A DNA stretch of 6,301 bases. Origin: Clostridia bacterium. Its GTDB lineage: Bacteria; Bacillota; Clostridia; Oscillospirales; Acutalibacteraceae. The stretch lies in contig CAAGBH010000148.1 of assembly GCA_900768035.1 (NCBI GenBank), positions 1 through 6,301 on the forward strand, in the 5' to 3' direction. This document shows positions 5,341-6,301 of the stretch, piece after piece. The translations under genes were made by a program, and so were the position numbers. Within the stretch, counting starts at the first letter, position 1; the number at the start of each line of letters is the position of its first letter. A model generated the notes under the pieces. The model searched no databases, had not been told where the DNA came from, and saw only the letters and a list, made by a program, of their open reading frames with translations.

Positions 5341-5894
5341 AAAAGATCCCTACGTTGTTTGAAAGAGTATATGAGAACGGAAAGGTTGTAGGTATTACAG
5401 AGAAGGTAAAGCCCGGTTTTGAATGGGTGCTTGACGGAGAGGGCATCGCCACGGTAAAATATGATGGCTCTTGTTGTGCTATCATCAACGGCGAACTGTA
5501 CAAGCGGTATGATGCCAAGGCCGGGAAGAAACCGCCGGAAGGTGCAATCCCCTGTTGCGAGGCAGACCCCATAACAGGCCATTGGCCTCATTGGGTGAAG
5601 GTGAATGCGAACGATCCGAGTGACAAGTGGTTCGCCCAGTTCATCGGCGCAGAACTGCCGGACGGAACTTATGAGGCAGTAGGTAAGCACTTCAACGGCA
5701 ATCCCTATCTGCTCGAAAATGATGAACTTGTGCCGCATGGAAAGTGCGTTGTGGAAGTAGAGCGGTCATTTGATGGCATCAAGAAATGGTTACAAGAGCA
5801 TTGCGAGGAAGGGCTTGTCTTTTGGAAAGACGGAGAGCCGCAATGCAAAATCAAGCGGACAGACTTTGGCTTCAAATGGCCTTGTTATAGGTAA
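5337..5894 (+). CDS. RNA ligase, RLIG1 (C12orf29)/DUF5565-like nucleotidyltransferase
   Basis: A 185-aa protein carrying the covalent nucleotidyltransferase motifs of ATP-dependent ligases: motif I K-x-D-G at Lys41/Asp43/Gly44 (VKYDGSCC), a following YKRYDAK (55-61), motif III-like TYEAVG with Glu113, motif IV EEGLVF (Glu158/Gly159), and motif V KIKR with Lys171/Lys173. Lys41 should form the AMP adduct. KxDGxCC, YKRYDAK...PP and DPITGHWP match what I recall of the DUF5565 family, which includes human RNA ligase RLIG1 (C12orf29), a 5'-3' RNA ligase. The human protein is far longer, so this is essentially the minimal catalytic core, as in other phage and bacterial members. No kinase is adjacent. 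It likely seals nicked or cut RNA; tRNA repair during host defence is an inference. It overlaps the previous gene by ATGA and has only a weak RBS (AGGAT near 5321), so it is probably coupled. Confidence 0.85.
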   Translation: MKKIPTLFERVYENGKVVGITEKVKPGFEWVLDGEGIATVKYDGSCCAIINGELYKRYDAKAGKKPPEGAIPCCEADPITGHWPHWVKVNANDPSDKWFAQFIGAELPDGTYEAVGKHFNGNPYLLENDELVPHGKCVVEVERSFDGIKKWLQEHCEEGLVFWKDGEPQCKIKRTDFGFKWPCYR

Positions 5895-5900
5895 GCCGAA

Positions 5901-6155
5901 ATGACAGTAACAGAAGCAGAAAAACAGCTTGTTGATGCAGTTTCTAAGATGCTACTTTGCAAAAACATGAGAGAAGAATGCCTTTGCTGTTATGCTTCGC
6001 CGGAATTTATTGACGCAATCAGCAAAAGCCAATTTTTCAAACTGAACGAGACAGCAACAAATGCTATCGTTGGGGACTGGCAAGGCCTTGTTCATATCGT
6101 AGATATACGGCAAACAAATATATGTATCCGAAACTTGATGGGAGATCGCATATGA
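5901..6155 (+). CDS. A+T-richer hypothetical protein, 84 aa
   Basis: An 84-residue product from ATG 5901, with AGGTAAG (5889-5895) five bases upstream. The N-terminal half is helical (EAEKQLVDAVSKML) and includes a tight Cys group (Cys20, Cys27, Cys29, Cys30), with Cys75 near the end, so metal binding is possible but not in a standard pattern. The second half (IVGDWQGLVHIVDIR) looks like beta strands. I do not recognise the family. By hand count, 5941-6120 is about 40% G+C against about 55% for 5641-5700 in the ligase gene, so base composition changes at this gene. That fits an accessory gene of separate origin, although short genes vary. Its TGA overlaps the next ATG as ATGA. Confidence 0.75.
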   Translation: MTVTEAEKQLVDAVSKMLLCKNMREECLCCYASPEFIDAISKSQFFKLNETATNAIVGDWQGLVHIVDIRQTNICIRNLMGDRI

Positions 6156-6301
6156 CCGAACCTTATAACTGCCCGGAATGCGAACTCAAGGACGAGTGCT
6201 TCTTCGAGTTCCTAAGAGCAGAGGATGCGGCGCACTACACGCCGCCTTGCAAGAGGGAAGCTGATGCTACTAACAGAAGAGCAGATACAGAAGTGCTATA
6301 A
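6152..6301 (+). CDS. Very small Cys-rich protein, 49 aa
   Basis: ATG 6152 overlaps the previous stop as ATGA, with GGGAG (6140-6144) seven bases upstream. The frame ends at TAA 6299-6301, the last bases of the window, giving a complete 49-residue product. Cys7/Cys10 (CPEC), Cys16 and Cys33 give four possible zinc ligands near the N-terminus. Phe and Glu are frequent in the middle (CFFEFLRAED), and the tail is Arg-rich. It is too short to assign. It resembles the other small Cys-rich proteins in the window in size and style. Its last 38 bases overlap the probable start of the next gene in another frame. Confidence 0.72.
   Translation: MTEPYNCPECELKDECFFEFLRAEDAAHYTPPCKREADATNRRADTEVL
6264..6301 (+). 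CDS. Probable start of the next gene, cut by the window edge
   Basis: ATG 6264 lies six bases after AAGAGGGA (6251-6258) and opens a frame, MLLTEEQIQKCY, that stays open to the right edge. LTEEQI-type openings are typical of cytoplasmic phage proteins, and overlapping starts are the rule here. Only twelve codons are visible, so the product cannot be named and the call is provisional. Confidence 0.45.
   Translation, partial: MLLTEEQIQKCY

Noticed and set aside
5124..5738. A 204-codon minus-strand open frame opposite the packaging-like and RNA ligase genes
   Set aside because: The plus-strand frame here carries clear ligase motifs, while the antisense product shows no domain and low-complexity stretches.
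1..6301. CRISPR arrays, tRNA genes, insertion sequences, integrase attachment sites
   Set aside because: No regularly spaced repeats, cloverleaf-like segments, transposase motifs or integrase gene were seen on either strand.

Overview
The window reads as part of the early (replication, recombination and accessory) region of a tailed bacteriophage or prophage from a low-to-mid GC Firmicute, probably a gut Clostridia-type host. The reasons are: every supported gene is on the + strand; genes are packed end to end with ATGA or TGATG stop/start overlaps; ribosome binding sites are G-rich Firmicute-like (GGGGG, AAAGGAG, GAGGAG); many products are tiny and Cys-rich; and the recognisable products are phage types (metallophosphoesterase, PD-(D/E)XK exonuclease, candidate annealing protein, SSB-like protein, small-terminase-like protein, RNA ligase). 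No structural, integrase, tRNA, CRISPR or IS features are visible. The host and phage identity are inference.

Layout. 1-119 is the tail of an upstream gene. 129-1552 holds an unknown 108-aa protein, a metallophosphoesterase with an obligatory TTG start, and a 91-aa phage protein of unknown function. 1553-1656 is the only real non-coding gap; it has a small hairpin, a competing repeat and a 10-bp palindrome. 1657-2911 is a run of six small overlapping genes: two Cys-rich putative zinc proteins, a single-pass membrane peptide, a charged helical peptide, an unknown 96-aa protein and a 56-aa zinc ribbon. 2908-4759 is a likely recombination cassette: a RecB/Cas4-like nuclease, a candidate ssDNA-annealing protein and an SSB-like protein with an acidic tail. 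4768-5340 resembles small terminase / DNA-packaging proteins. 5337-5894 is a compact nucleotidyltransferase-fold RNA ligase that looks like the RLIG1 (C12orf29, DUF5565) family. 5901-6301 holds an A+T-richer unknown gene, a 49-aa Cys-rich protein and the probable first codons of another gene.

Working together (inference): the nuclease would resect double-stranded ends, the second protein anneal or load on the exposed strand, and the SSB-like protein cover it, giving a phage recombination/replication module. The RNA ligase and metallophosphoesterase could repair host or phage RNAs cut by defence nucleases; that pairing is a hypothesis. The least explained parts are the RNA ligase, the cluster of small Cys-rich proteins and the GAEKL-motif annealing candidate. 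I see no wholly new system that can be demonstrated from sequence alone.
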